Numbered from the stretch's first letter, positions 1-9,630 are shown. The stretch is 40,588 nucleotides of DNA from Candidatus Bathyarchaeota archaeon (GCA_005883085.1 VBAY01000047.1:1-40588), one strand, 5' to 3'. A program made the numbers and translations. The notes: a model not told the origin generated them from the letters alone.

Positions 1-1
1 G

Positions 2-727
2 AAAAATGTCACAAGGGTACTTTTGGAATTGGGCGGGAAGAATCCTCACATTGTCTTCCCTGACGCAGACTTAGCGAAGGCCGCTAAAAGTGTGAGGGAG
101 GGCATTTTCACCAATGCCGGACAGATGTGCTGGGCTGGATCTAGAGCATTCATTCACGAGAGCGTATACGATGCTTTCGTAAAGGACCTCGTCGCCAAGA
201 CCCGAACGATAAAAATCGGGCCCGGCACGGATGAAACCAGCGAGATGGGACCCTTAGCCTCAAAGTCTCGCCAAGATGTAGTTCTGGGGTTTGTCAAGGA
301 CGGCCTCGAGGAAGGGGCGACTCTTCTCTGCGGGGGGAAGAAACCATCTGACCCGAGACTGCAGAAGGGAAATTTCGTCGAGCCCACCGTTTTCGAGAAC
401 GTCAACGGAAAGATGAAAATCGGATGCGACGAGATCTTCGGACCGGTCCTAGGCATTACCAAGTTCAAGACTCTCGACGAGGTTGTTGCCATGGCCAATG
501 AGACAGATTACGGGCTTTACGGGGGAGTCTGGACGAGCAACTTGAAAGTCGCTCATGAACTCGCTGCTCGTCTCCAAGTTGGGGGACTGGCGGTGAACGA
601 GTATCTGGTGACTTTTCCCCAGACTCCGTTCGGTGGCTACAAGGACAGCGGAATAGGACATGAAAATGGTATACGCTCAATAGAGTTCTACACACGAACC
701 AAGAATGTCTCGATAAACCTCTCTTAG
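2..727 (+). CDS. Aldehyde dehydrogenase family protein (C-terminal part; 5' end outside window)
   Basis: Frame is open to the window edge (KNVTRVLLELGGKNPHIVF). ALDH motifs LELGGKNP, GQMCWAGSR (catalytic Cys), EIFGPVLGI, PFGGYKDSGIGHENG. Confidence 0.93.
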   Translation, partial: KNVTRVLLELGGKNPHIVFPDADLAKAAKSVREGIFTNAGQMCWAGSRAFIHESVYDAFVKDLVAKTRTIKIGPGTDETSEMGPLASKSRQDVVLGFVKDGLEEGATLLCGGKKPSDPRLQKGNFVEPTVFENVNGKMKIGCDEIFGPVLGITKFKTLDEVVAMANETDYGLYGGVWTSNLKVAHELAARLQVGGLAVNEYLVTFPQTPFGGYKDSGIGHENGIRSIEFYTRTKNVSINLS

Positions 728-1059
728 ACACGGTAGCCGGCTCCGGTTCATTGCACCTTGAGGAGGTATGCGAACAGAACTATCGCGAAGAATCGCTCAT
801 TTTCAGCCCTGATCTTGAAAATGGGAGGGGGTTTCTAGATTTCCCTCTAATCATTCGGGGATGACCCGTTAAAATCCTTAGATTTGCCTCCCCATCTAAG
901 CCTGAATCGTGCTCTGACCGGCTTGTCTCGCCCAAAATCATTGCCAGACAAGGAATCGTTCCCGGGGGAGGGGGTCTTGCACAGAGCATCTCGTGACGCA
1001 AGAGTGGTGGAGTCCTCGAAGTCCCTGGCTAATCAAAGGAGAGTAGAGATTCTTTCGAG

Positions 1060-1986
1060 CTAGGTAAGCTCGTCCAGCAACGGCGTAATATCACGGTTGT
1101 AGATATCTTGCTCGACGAAAGGCTTGTCCTTCAAGGCGGGCATTCTGAGAGCCAGTTGATCCTCGAAAGTAGGTACCTCCATCTTGAAGAATACGCCGAT
1201 CGGTATCTTGTCGCCCCACTCGAAAGATTTCAATAGAGCATTTCCCTTCTTAGTGTTAACCTCGTCAGTCGAGGGATCCGCAACCACACCATTGTATCCT
1301 GAGTCCTCCAGCTTGTAGAGCCTTGGTGCCTTGACCGGAAGATCTTCGCCCCCATACCACTCCTTCGTGTTGATGTCGTTATAGGTCGGGCATGTTTGCA
1401 GAACATCTACGAACGCGCTTCCTCGATGTTCTATTGCTGCTCGGAGAGTCTGCTTCAAGTGGCGAACGTCCAGAGCATAGCTTCGCGCAACGAAGGTGTA
1501 GCCCGAGGCGACAGCCATGGCGATCGGGTTCACACGTTCAATAATAGCAGGTGCAGGCATGGACTTTGTCTTGACCCCCTTCGGCAGCGTAGGAGACGCC
1601 TGACCTTTCGTCAACCCATAGACGCCGTTGTCGTAGAGTACGTATGTGAAGTCTAGGTTCCTTCTACCCGTATTAACGAAGTGGCCTGCTCCTATTCCTA
1701 GGCCGTCTCCATCGCCACCCACAGCGACAACGGTCAGTCCAGGATTAGAAAGACGGGCACCGGTAGCGATCGGAAGCACACGACCGTGAAGTGTATGGAA
1801 CCCGTAGGCATTAACAAAGTGCGGAGTCTTGCCTGAACATCCGATACCGGAGAAGATTGCAACCCTGTGAGGTTCCAGCTGCATCTCCAGGAGAGTCATT
1901 TGGATCGCGTTGACGATTCCAAAGTCTCCGCAACCTGGGCACCAATCGTTGTGAACCTGTGTCCGGTATGTTTTCAGCTCAAGCAT
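1060..1986 (-). CDS. 2-oxoacid:ferredoxin oxidoreductase, beta subunit
   Basis: 308 aa; WCPGCGDFGI, GIGCSGKTPHF and GGDGDGLGIG TPP-binding motifs. Overlaps the upstream alpha ORF by 8 nt. Confidence 0.93.
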   Translation of the reverse strand: MLELKTYRTQVHNDWCPGCGDFGIVNAIQMTLLEMQLEPHRVAIFSGIGCSGKTPHFVNAYGFHTLHGRVLPIATGARLSNPGLTVVAVGGDGDGLGIGAGHFVNTGRRNLDFTYVLYDNGVYGLTKGQASPTLPKGVKTKSMPAPAIIERVNPIAMAVASGYTFVARSYALDVRHLKQTLRAAIEHRGSAFVDVLQTCPTYNDINTKEWYGGEDLPVKAPRLYKLEDSGYNGVVADPSTDEVNTKKGNALLKSFEWGDKIPIGVFFKMEVPTFEDQLALRMPALKDKPFVEQDIYNRDITPLLDELT

Positions 1987-3835
1987 GAGATACAGTAACC
2001 TCTTTGATTCCGTTCTTTATTATCTCTTTGACACCCTCGTAGATTTCGTTCTGGGAAAACGGTCTTCCATCAAACTTCACAATATTGTTGTCCATTGCAA
2101 TACCAGTTTTCTCACGGATCAGTCCTGCCATCTGTGCCGAGTAATTGTTTTCGATCGCGATTTTTCTCCGGGCTGGGCCGAGTGCCTGCTGGACGAAGTT
2201 TGTTGGGAAAGGGTTGACATATCGCACCTGTAGAAAGTTTGTCTCTATCCCGTCGCTCATGAGGTCTTCCATTCCGTCAAGGATCGCGCCCTTGGATGAT
2301 CCCCAACCGACAAGCGTAATTGGAGCAGACTTGGATCCGTATAGAGTTGCCTTTTTTGAGTCGGGAATTACTTGTCCTGCAAGCTCGATTTTTCTCATTC
2401 TCTTCCTCATCATCTTGATTCGGATATCCGGCGCCTCTGTGATATGACCATACTCGTCATGCTCGTCTCCGGTCGTCCAGAAGATTCCACCTTTCTGACC
2501 CGGAATTGCTCGAGGTGAAATGCCCATTTCTGTCCAGCGATAGCGCCGATAATCGGTGCTTGTGGCCAGATCTGATTCTCGAACCATATCTCCCCGGTCG
2601 ACCTTCAAGTTGTCGCCGTTGAAAGGAGGTATATCCTGGTACGTGCTCGCCAGGAATTTGTCGGTTAGAAGTATTACAGGTACTTGGTAGTGTTCGGCGT
2701 AGTTGAAAGCGTCGAACGTGTCGTAGTAAGTTTCGACCACATCACCCGGTGCAATTATTATCCGGGGAAATTCTCCGTGTGCAGCGTGGAGTGCAAATCT
2801 CAGGTCTGCTTGCTCCGTCCGAGTCGGTAGCCCAGTTGCAGGACCTGCCCGCTGATATAGCACGACAACTGGTCCAGGAGCTTCCGTTATTCCAGCCCAT
2901 CCCAACCCTTCGGCCATAAGAGAAAAGCCCGGGCCAGAGGTAGAGGTAGAAGATCTTAGACCAGCGTGAGCCGCACCGGTGGCCATGTTAATGGCGGAAA
3001 TCTCATCTTCTGCTTGGACGACTATCATGTTGTAGTCTTTCTGGTGGGACTCCAGGTACTCGCTTTCGTCCGTTGCTGGTGTGATGGGGTAGTAGGTTTG
3101 AAATCCACATCCCGCCTTGAGTTTCGCAATAGCCACCGCTTGTACACCTCTGATCATCATTCTCTTTCCAGAGAGCGGTTGCTTTCGCAGCTTTATCGGA
3201 AAAGCATCTTCGCCGAAACTCGTCTTTACATATTCATATCCGCGTTTTGCGGCGCTGACGTTTAGGTCTCCGAGAGCTGCTTTGCGTCCCGTGAATCCTT
3301 CCCTGATCGCCTCGGTTGCGAGGTCAAAGTCGTAATCGGCGAGGCCGAGGGAAGCGCCTAGAGCAATCGTGTTGACCATCACCTGGTATTTGCTAAGTTC
3401 CTTGTCTTTTCCGAACTCTTTCAGAGCCTCGACGAGAAGATCCATGTAGGGAATCGGAAAGAGTCTGATATCATCACGCCCGAAAGAGTCGGGTGTTAGG
3501 TTCAAGCTGCGGTCGTAGATTATTCCACCTCCAGGGCTGACCTCGTGTCTGTGCCCTCGATGGGTAGGGTGAGCCTTGTTCATGTCGCCAAAGAGTGTTT
3601 CCCGGTCGAGGGCCACGAGTAAGTCTACCCAGTCCACATGGGATCGGGGCGCTTTTGACTCTACCCTGAGCCTGTAGTAGCTGTGTTCCCCCTTGATGTT
3701 AGAATGATACTCGATGTTAGCAAAGATATGGAGTCCTCCCCGAATGCATGCTTTTGCAAAGTTCTCGGCAACCGAGTTGATCCCGCTGCCCTGAGGACCG
3801 CCTATCATCCAGGTGAAACTGTTGGTTACTGTCAA
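1979..3835 (-). CDS. 2-oxoacid:ferredoxin oxidoreductase, fused gamma-alpha subunit
   Basis: 618 aa; N-terminal gamma-like domain (GGPQGSGINSVAENFAKA) followed by alpha domain (YYPITPATDESEYLE, TSTSGPGFSLMAEGLGWAGITEAPGPVV). Confidence 0.93.
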   Translation of the reverse strand: MTVTNSFTWMIGGPQGSGINSVAENFAKACIRGGLHIFANIEYHSNIKGEHSYYRLRVESKAPRSHVDWVDLLVALDRETLFGDMNKAHPTHRGHRHEVSPGGGIIYDRSLNLTPDSFGRDDIRLFPIPYMDLLVEALKEFGKDKELSKYQVMVNTIALGASLGLADYDFDLATEAIREGFTGRKAALGDLNVSAAKRGYEYVKTSFGEDAFPIKLRKQPLSGKRMMIRGVQAVAIAKLKAGCGFQTYYPITPATDESEYLESHQKDYNMIVVQAEDEISAINMATGAAHAGLRSSTSTSGPGFSLMAEGLGWAGITEAPGPVVVLYQRAGPATGLPTRTEQADLRFALHAAHGEFPRIIIAPGDVVETYYDTFDAFNYAEHYQVPVILLTDKFLASTYQDIPPFNGDNLKVDRGDMVRESDLATSTDYRRYRWTEMGISPRAIPGQKGGIFWTTGDEHDEYGHITEAPDIRIKMMRKRMRKIELAGQVIPDSKKATLYGSKSAPITLVGWGSSKGAILDGMEDLMSDGIETNFLQVRYVNPFPTNFVQQALGPARRKIAIENNYSAQMAGLIREKTGIAMDNNIVKFDGRPFSQNEIYEGVKEIIKNGIKEVTVSHA

Positions 3836-3995
3836 CTTCCCGCATAATAGGGATCGTCTAGCATAGAAAATTCTTTGCCCTTCGAGGGTTCGCGGTCTTA
3901 AGGCTGATAGCGAACATTGGTCTATGTTAGACAGCGAGCAGGCCGCTTGAAAACAAGCGCTATATAGGCATAGTCAACCGAGACTTCGTTTCGCC

Positions 3996-4703
3996 ATGAA
4001 TAGGATGGGACGAGCGGCACTGGCTGAGGCCTATGGGACCTTTCTTCTCACCATGATTGGGCCAGGGACAATTATGGCTGTCACGTTGCTCGATGTCGGG
4101 GGAACGAGTGCAGGACTCGGCTTTATCGGGCTCGCCCACGGAGTAGCTCTCTTGTTGGCGGTGTACACTATAGGTCGCTTGACCGGTGCCCACATCAATC
4201 CCGCGGTGACAATAGCTCATTGGGCTACACGGAGGATGGAGACAAAGAAGGTGGCACCGTACGTTCTGGGACAGCTTGCAGGCGCGTCCGTTGCTGGTTT
4301 CATTCAGCTCGCATTGTGGACCTCTAGCAACAGCCCTAGACTCCTGCGGGCGGCTCATTCAACCTTCCTTGGAGATACCGTTCCAAGCCCTGAATTCGGA
4401 ATCGGAGCGGTGCTTCTAGCCGAAGTGATCGGTACTGCCATTCTCGTCTTCACCGTATTCGGGGCCACCGACAAGGCTGCCGACCCAAGCCGGGCAGGTG
4501 TCACCATAGGATTCGCTCTGGCAGCGATCATCTGGATGTTCGGCCCGGTTTCTGGGGCGTCCCTTAACCCTGCTAGAACGTGGGGGCCGACCCTCGCTTC
4601 AGCAGTGTTCAGCCTGACCCCGCTAGGGAATCTATGGATATATGTCGTTGGCCCGGTTCTGGGAGGGTTGCTTGGAGCCTTCCTATACGATGCGTTCAGG
4701 TAG
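3996..4703 (+). CDS. MIP family channel (aquaporin/glycerol facilitator-like)
   Basis: 235 aa; two NPA motifs (GAHINPAVTIAHW and GASLNPARTWGP), hydrophobic segments. Confidence 0.93.
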   Translation: MNRMGRAALAEAYGTFLLTMIGPGTIMAVTLLDVGGTSAGLGFIGLAHGVALLLAVYTIGRLTGAHINPAVTIAHWATRRMETKKVAPYVLGQLAGASVAGFIQLALWTSSNSPRLLRAAHSTFLGDTVPSPEFGIGAVLLAEVIGTAILVFTVFGATDKAADPSRAGVTIGFALAAIIWMFGPVSGASLNPARTWGPTLASAVFSLTPLGNLWIYVVGPVLGGLLGAFLYDAFR

Positions 4704-4785
4704 AGCCTAGAAGGAAGCATTCCAGAGATTCCTCACGAATATTTCCGGATCGAACATGAACCAGTACGTGGAGGCCTTGACTAGC

Positions 4786-5145
4786 TCAGGCCTTGGTCTG
4801 AGCTGGTGTTGCAGGCTGGACTGGGGGAGGAGTGTAGCCGGGGTTGACTCTCTGATTGATCTCGTTAGCGAGGGCGTGTCCGTGGAGAATAACCGTGACC
4901 TTCTTGACACCCTCAAGTTTCGACGTAAGGTTCCTAATGTTCATTCCAATGTCTTCCGCAAAGATGGGTGGACAGAACGGCGCAGTCAGATGATATTTGA
5001 TCAAAATCTCCCCGTTCTCTTGGATGTTTATCTCGTCAACTAGATGCATCTCGGTGATCGGAAGCCCGAGCTCCGGATCAACAACCTTCTCAAGCTCCTT
5101 TTCGACTGCGTCGACAGTGACCATACTCTTCGTATAGACAAGCAT
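4786..5145 (-). CDS. DUF59 / MIP18-like Fe-S assembly protein
   Basis: 119 aa; VEKELEKVVDPELGLPITEMHLVDEINIQENGEILIKYHLTAPFCPP is typical of DUF59. Confidence 0.85.
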   Translation of the reverse strand: MLVYTKSMVTVDAVEKELEKVVDPELGLPITEMHLVDEINIQENGEILIKYHLTAPFCPPIFAEDIGMNIRNLTSKLEGVKKVTVILHGHALANEINQRVNPGYTPPPVQPATPAQTKA

Positions 5146-5249
5146 GTCCGTTTTGATTTATAGGTTCCTTGGGGGGTAAGACTGAGTGCTTAGGCTGACT
5201 GCTAATTGTGAGCGATCTCGGACGGAAGGTAAGACTCTTCGGGATTATG

Positions 5250-5270
5250 ACATAAGTTATGTTTAAATAG
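5250..5270 (+). promoter_or_regulatory. Palindrome ACATAAGTTATGT abutting TATA-like TTTAAATAG upstream of the HTH gene
   Basis: 6-bp arms around a 1-nt centre (5250-5262), ~40 nt upstream of the 5302 start. Confidence 0.5.
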
Positions 5271-5301
5271 ATTTTACAAGCTATTTGTCCTCGTCGTCTT
5301 A

Positions 5302-5751
5302 TTGATTATTCCTTGTGAAGTTGCAGCGAAATCGGTCATTCCTGCATTACGAGCAATGATAGCTCGTGAACTGATAGAAGGCTATGGAATGAAGCAGGAA
5401 CTTGTCGCCCAACGGTTGGGAATTACACAAGCTGCAGTCAGCAAATACAGACACCAGGTTCGCGGAGAGGCTGTCGACCTGGGAACTGCGGCAGAAGTCC
5501 GTCAGATGAGCCGGGATATCGCCTCGACTCTTGTCGGTAACCCTGACCCGCTGGATGTGTCCAGAAAGTTCTGTCAAGCGTGTACGGACATTCGTGCCCT
5601 AGGCCTCATGTGCGAGACGTGCAGAAAGGTCGACCCCAGTTGGGACGTTGAGCACTGCACAATCTGTTTCGGCCACCACAGTTGCGCCGAGACTGTTACC
5701 ATCGAGCCGAGCAGCATAGCGAAGTACAGAAAAATCCCGATCCAACACTGA
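5302..5751 (+). CDS. HTH transcriptional regulator with Cys-rich C-terminus
   Basis: HTH MKQELVAQRLGITQAAVSKYRHQVRG; C-terminal CQAC..CETC..CTIC cluster. TTG start as given by the ORF track. Confidence 0.8.
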   Translation: MIIPCEVAAKSVIPALRAMIARELIEGYGMKQELVAQRLGITQAAVSKYRHQVRGEAVDLGTAAEVRQMSRDIASTLVGNPDPLDVSRKFCQACTDIRALGLMCETCRKVDPSWDVEHCTICFGHHSCAETVTIEPSSIAKYRKIPIQH

Positions 5752-6067
5752 CCACACAAAGGATCGAAGTCCCAGCGGGTCTTCTGGACCAACTACCCAA
5801 ACAAATGAGCCAAACGATGTTCACTCTTGCTACTCTATGTGACCGAAGGATCTCAGAATTTGATGACCCTTCCGCTGGAGGATTTTCTGTACGGTCCCCT
5901 CTTTCGTTTGCGAGCCTTATCTTTAGATTCTCTTCTGCGAATCATCTTGTCTTCAACGCTCATTAGTTCTGTTCACTCTGTTTCGCTCCTAGCTATGCTT
6001 CCTAGCAACTCAATCCCTTTAAATTGCTCACTAACGGGGATTGAGGAAGTAGGAGGCTCCGAACACC

Positions 6068-6493
6068 TTGAAGCTCGGCTTTGGAAGGCCGAAACAGAAA
6101 GACCCCTCAATCGAAGGCAGTGCTGAGTCCGCGGCGGGCAACAGATTGAAAGAGCTTTGCGGTGGGGATAGCGATCTATATGGAGCAATGTCCCGCCTCA
6201 TGTTCCTTGATCCGAAAAAAATCACGATGCCCCTAGAGCGGGTGGTAGGGGATGCTCAAGAATACGAGGCGCAGGGAAACAAGCTGAGAGCGGAGGTCGC
6301 TTACAGGATTGCCGGTGGGATCTCTCTCTACAGAAGCGACGTGGACAGCGTGAACAAGTTTTTTTCGAAAGCTGCCTCGTTGGCAGGCGACTCTCACCCC
6401 GAGTATCAAGTCATTCTCAAGCGGAGCAGTGAGGCGGTTGCTATAGCTCGAAAGTACTATGAGGAATTCAGACCCTCGGTGGCACAGACTTGA
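6068..6493 (+). CDS. Conserved-looking hypothetical protein
   Basis: 141 aa soluble ORF in a gene-sized gap; coding-like composition; no motif recognised. Confidence 0.6.
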   Translation: MKLGFGRPKQKDPSIEGSAESAAGNRLKELCGGDSDLYGAMSRLMFLDPKKITMPLERVVGDAQEYEAQGNKLRAEVAYRIAGGISLYRSDVDSVNKFFSKAASLAGDSHPEYQVILKRSSEAVAIARKYYEEFRPSVAQT

Positions 6494-6511
6494 ACAGAGA
6501 TACTAGACAGG

Positions 6512-6787
6512 CTATCGGGTTATCCTAAATCCTCGAAACTCGCCTTTGAACTCTAACCAGTCTACCGCAACGCCCCTTACCTTGGCTCCGAGCGGACCGA
6601 CATGACAGAACCTTATGAGCTCGTCTAGCCTTTCTTTGTCACCCTCCGCGACTGCTTCCACCCTTCCATCCGGAAGATTTCTCACCCAGCCTGTAAGTCC
6701 TAGTCGCCCGGCCCGTTCAGTGATCTCTCTTCGGAAGAAGACCCCCTGCACTGTGCCACTAATCAGAATTCGTGTGCGAACTAACAA
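6512..6787 (-). CDS. acyP: Acylphosphatase
   Basis: 91 aa; ISGTVQGVFFRREITERAGRLGLTGWVRNLPDGRVEAVAEGD. Confidence 0.95.
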   Translation of the reverse strand: MLVRTRILISGTVQGVFFRREITERAGRLGLTGWVRNLPDGRVEAVAEGDKERLDELIRFCHVGPLGAKVRGVAVDWLEFKGEFRGFRITR

Positions 6788-6854
6788 TGGTTAAACACGG
6801 TGATAGGCTCAGGTCAGTTGGCAAGTTCCCGAAAGCAGAGAAATCGTATTAGCT

Positions 6855-7301
6855 CTAGGTAGCTGGTGTCGAGGCAAGTTGTGGAACTGGAGGTTGAGGG
6901 ATGGGTTCCTTGGCCACTTCCACAATGTCCAGAACGAGTTTCTCAGTTTTCAGTCCGTTCATAGCGGAGAAGGCGTCGAGGGTCATGTAGATGTCTCCAG
7001 CGTCCTCTGCTTCCAGTCTCAGACCCATTCTGACGAGAACTTCTCTAGTTCGAGGAAATGTCACGAGGAGATCGCCAATTGCGGTGTCGCCCCGGATGGT
7101 TCCGATGGTGATCCTGGGACGTTCCGCAATTGGAGGTTCTAGGCGTGTGGGCGATCGGGTGATTTGTACGGGTGAGGCTGGAGGCCTCTTCGAGTCGACC
7201 TTTTTTGGAATATTTCTAGTCTTCGCGGGTTTGCCCGATTTAGTCCTCCTAGCTAGCCTCTTGGTTGCCTTCCTAGAGGCTCCCCGCTTCTTCGCCGCCA
7301 T
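6855..7301 (-). CDS. DUF1858-like domain protein with basic N-terminal extension
   Basis: 148 aa; Lys/Arg/Ser-rich N-terminus, then IRGDTAIGDLLVTFPRTREVLVRMGL, characteristic of DUF1858. Confidence 0.65.
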   Translation of the reverse strand: MAAKKRGASRKATKRLARRTKSGKPAKTRNIPKKVDSKRPPASPVQITRSPTRLEPPIAERPRITIGTIRGDTAIGDLLVTFPRTREVLVRMGLRLEAEDAGDIYMTLDAFSAMNGLKTEKLVLDIVEVAKEPIPQPPVPQLASTPAT

Positions 7302-7393
7302 GAAAACACTCCTCTATCTTAGGTAGTAGGTGGGGACCTGCGTTAAAAGATTCGCGAGAGCACCATAGCCTTGGGGAGGATATTGGAGTGAGG

Positions 7394-8545
7394 TCAAGGT
7401 GCGGGTTCGACGGACCAAGCAATTGGAAGGTTGTAGGGTACCTGTTGGATCTGTTTAGTAGCCCTTATTCGGAGTTCGTCCGCCATGCTGGTGATGATGG
7501 GACTGGAGTAATCCTCTATTCTCCCCTCGTCCGACAGATTGGCAATCCTTGGGTCCAGCGGGACCGCACCTAGAAAGGCTAATCCTAAACCTTGGGCCAG
7601 CTTTTGGCCTTTAGGGTCTCCGAATAGGCTGATTCTCTTACCGCAGTGAGGACAGTCTAGATAGCTCATATTCTCCACAAGTCCAAGGATCGGCGCTTCC
7701 ATCTTCTTGGCCATGTTCACTGCCTTGGACACGATCATGGAAGTAAGGTCCTGTGGGGAAGAAACGATTATGACGCCGTCCAGCGGAAGGGACTGAAAGA
7801 CCGTCAAGGGTGCATCACTGGTTCCAGGTGGAAGATCGACGAGTAAATAATGGAGGTCCCCCCAGTCAACGTCCCAATAGAGCTGGCGGATCACGCTGTT
7901 AACGATTGGACCGCGCCACACAACAGGCATGTTCGGATCCTCTAAGACTAAGTTGATTGACATGACCTTGATCCCGGTTTTCGTCTTGATTGGCACGATC
8001 CCTCCACTGGCCCCCTTGTAGGGCTTACCGGTCACACCAAGAACTTTGGCGATGCTTGGACCTGTGAGGTCGGCGTCCAATACTCCAACCTCATACCCGC
8101 GTCGCCTGAGCTCTGAGGCAAGCATACTTGTGACGAACGATTTTCCGACCCCCCCTTTTCCCGACATCACCGCAATTATGTTGCGAACGCCCCGTTTGCC
8201 CAACCGTTCAATCCCAGCGCCAACGGCGGACCCACTCTTCTGAAAGGTGGATGGGCTTGTCCCTCCTTTCATCATTGCCTTCAATTCTTCAAGCTCCTTC
8301 CGCGTCATGGTCGTCGTCTCAACCATGACGGACCGCACTCCCTCCAGCTTCTGCACGGCGCTCTCTACGTCAGCCTGAAGTGTCTTTGCCAGTGGACAGT
8401 GGGCCACTGTCAGGGCAATCTTGACGTTAACGCGTCCATCGTTTATAGAAATGTCGCGTACCATGTTCAGATCAACAATGCTTCGGCCGATCTCCGGGTC
8501 TAGCACGCTCTTCAGCCCTTCCATGACTAGCTTCTTATCAACCAA
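7394..8545 (-). CDS. Mrp/NBP35 (ApbC) Fe-S carrier ATPase with N-terminal DUF59 domain
   Basis: 383 aa; N-terminal VMEGLKSVLDPEIGRSIVDLNMV; deviant Walker A VMSGKGGVGKSFV; CPHC motif; DLPPGTSD. Confidence 0.95.
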   Translation of the reverse strand: MVDKKLVMEGLKSVLDPEIGRSIVDLNMVRDISINDGRVNVKIALTVAHCPLAKTLQADVESAVQKLEGVRSVMVETTTMTRKELEELKAMMKGGTSPSTFQKSGSAVGAGIERLGKRGVRNIIAVMSGKGGVGKSFVTSMLASELRRRGYEVGVLDADLTGPSIAKVLGVTGKPYKGASGGIVPIKTKTGIKVMSINLVLEDPNMPVVWRGPIVNSVIRQLYWDVDWGDLHYLLVDLPPGTSDAPLTVFQSLPLDGVIIVSSPQDLTSMIVSKAVNMAKKMEAPILGLVENMSYLDCPHCGKRISLFGDPKGQKLAQGLGLAFLGAVPLDPRIANLSDEGRIEDYSSPIITSMADELRIRATKQIQQVPYNLPIAWSVEPAP

Positions 8546-8651
8546 AGCACAAATCGCACTCCAAACAGTGATCAGTACGCCTCCGTCGCTATTTACAGTC
8601 TCCTTACGGTAGCCAACAAGGTTGTTATCCTAACTCGCTTGGTTAGATGCA

Positions 8652-9410
8652 ATGACCGTATCTGAGACGACGAAGAAGGCCCTGAAGCATTTTGGACTGA
8701 CTGAATACGAGGTCAAGGCCTACATTGCTCTCGTGGAGGCCGGGCCAGTGCCCGCCAGCCAACTCAGCACGACAGCAGGGATTCCATATTCTAAGATCTA
8801 CGAAATACTGGGAAATCTTGAGCGAAAGGGTTGGGTGGAGACAGAGCAAGGTAGGCCGAGTAAGTATTTTGCCAAACCTCCGTCCACCGCTCTTGAATCC
8901 TCCAGAGTTCGAATGGAGAATACGCTCAAGTCAAGCCAGAGCGATGCGCTGACCGAACTGCAACCTCTTTACGAGAAGAAAGAGGTCCAAGAGAGACCAG
9001 ACATATGGATCGTAAGGGGACAGAACAATATTCTAGACAGGATCAAAGAGACTCTGGGGAGAACGAGGAGGGAACTGCTGGTTGCCATGCCCGTACTTCC
9101 GGACTCACTGATTTCAGTGGCCGCCCCATTGCTCTCCAACATGAACAGTAGGGGGATAAAGGTCTCAATAATGGTTCCAAGTGTTACCGCCAAAGAGGCG
9201 ATCAGGAGGCTGAAGGGCTTGGCGGAGGTCCGAGTTCGAGAGCAAATGTTCGGTGGAGGGATGATCTCAGACAGCAACCAGATAATTATTCTTCTAGGAG
9301 AAGAACCTGAAAAGGGGCTCACCCTAGCGATATCCTCGGAACATGTGGGACTCGTGAAGTTCGGAAAAATATACTTCGAATTTCTTTGGGAGAACTCCAG
9401 GCTTGCTTAA
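8652..9410 (+). CDS. TrmB family transcriptional regulator
   Basis: 252 aa; KALKHFGLTEYEVKAYIALVEAGPVPASQLSTTAGIPYSKIYEILGNLERKGWVE. Confidence 0.9.
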   Translation: MTVSETTKKALKHFGLTEYEVKAYIALVEAGPVPASQLSTTAGIPYSKIYEILGNLERKGWVETEQGRPSKYFAKPPSTALESSRVRMENTLKSSQSDALTELQPLYEKKEVQERPDIWIVRGQNNILDRIKETLGRTRRELLVAMPVLPDSLISVAAPLLSNMNSRGIKVSIMVPSVTAKEAIRRLKGLAEVRVREQMFGGGMISDSNQIIILLGEEPEKGLTLAISSEHVGLVKFGKIYFEFLWENSRLA

Positions 9411-9462
9411 GCTGTGGACCGGACAAAAGGTAAAAGACCATGAGGAAGTAGCCACGGGCGAT

Positions 9463-9630
9463 GCTCCGGTGGTGTAGCCCGGTTTAGCATAGCGGCCTTA
9501 GCCCAAGAACGAAGGATGGGCGGCGAATCGAGCTCTGGCCGGGTGGCGGCGGAGAATCGAGAACTCCAGAGCCGTTGATCGCGGGTTCAAAAGCGGCCAG
9601 GAGCCGCGGAGAATCCCGCCCGGAGCACCA
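9463..9630 (+). tRNA. tRNA gene interrupted by multiple introns (isotype uncertain, tRNA-Glu favoured); encoded CCA
   Basis: Acceptor GCTCCGG (9463-9469) pairs CCGGAGC (9620-9626), then A+CCA. D arm GTGT..GCAT. Anticodon stem GCGGC (9492-9496)/GCCGT (9571-9575). T arm GCGGGTTCAAA (9581-9591) + TCCCGC (9614-9619), split by a ~22-nt insert (GCGGC/GCCGC hairpin). A further ~70 nt of insert lies in the anticodon loop. Confidence 0.8.

Noticed and set aside
780-1001. 73-aa minus-strand ORF between ALDH and OFOR
   Set aside because: Low-complexity short ORF with no recognisable motif in an intergenic gap.
9497-9570. Reading the first tRNA as tRNA-Trp(CCA) with a single intron, or tRNA-Gln(CTG)
   Set aside because: Lengths work, but I could not form an acceptable BHB at the required junctions, and the exon sequence looks more like archaeal tRNA-Glu. 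Kept as alternatives, not called.
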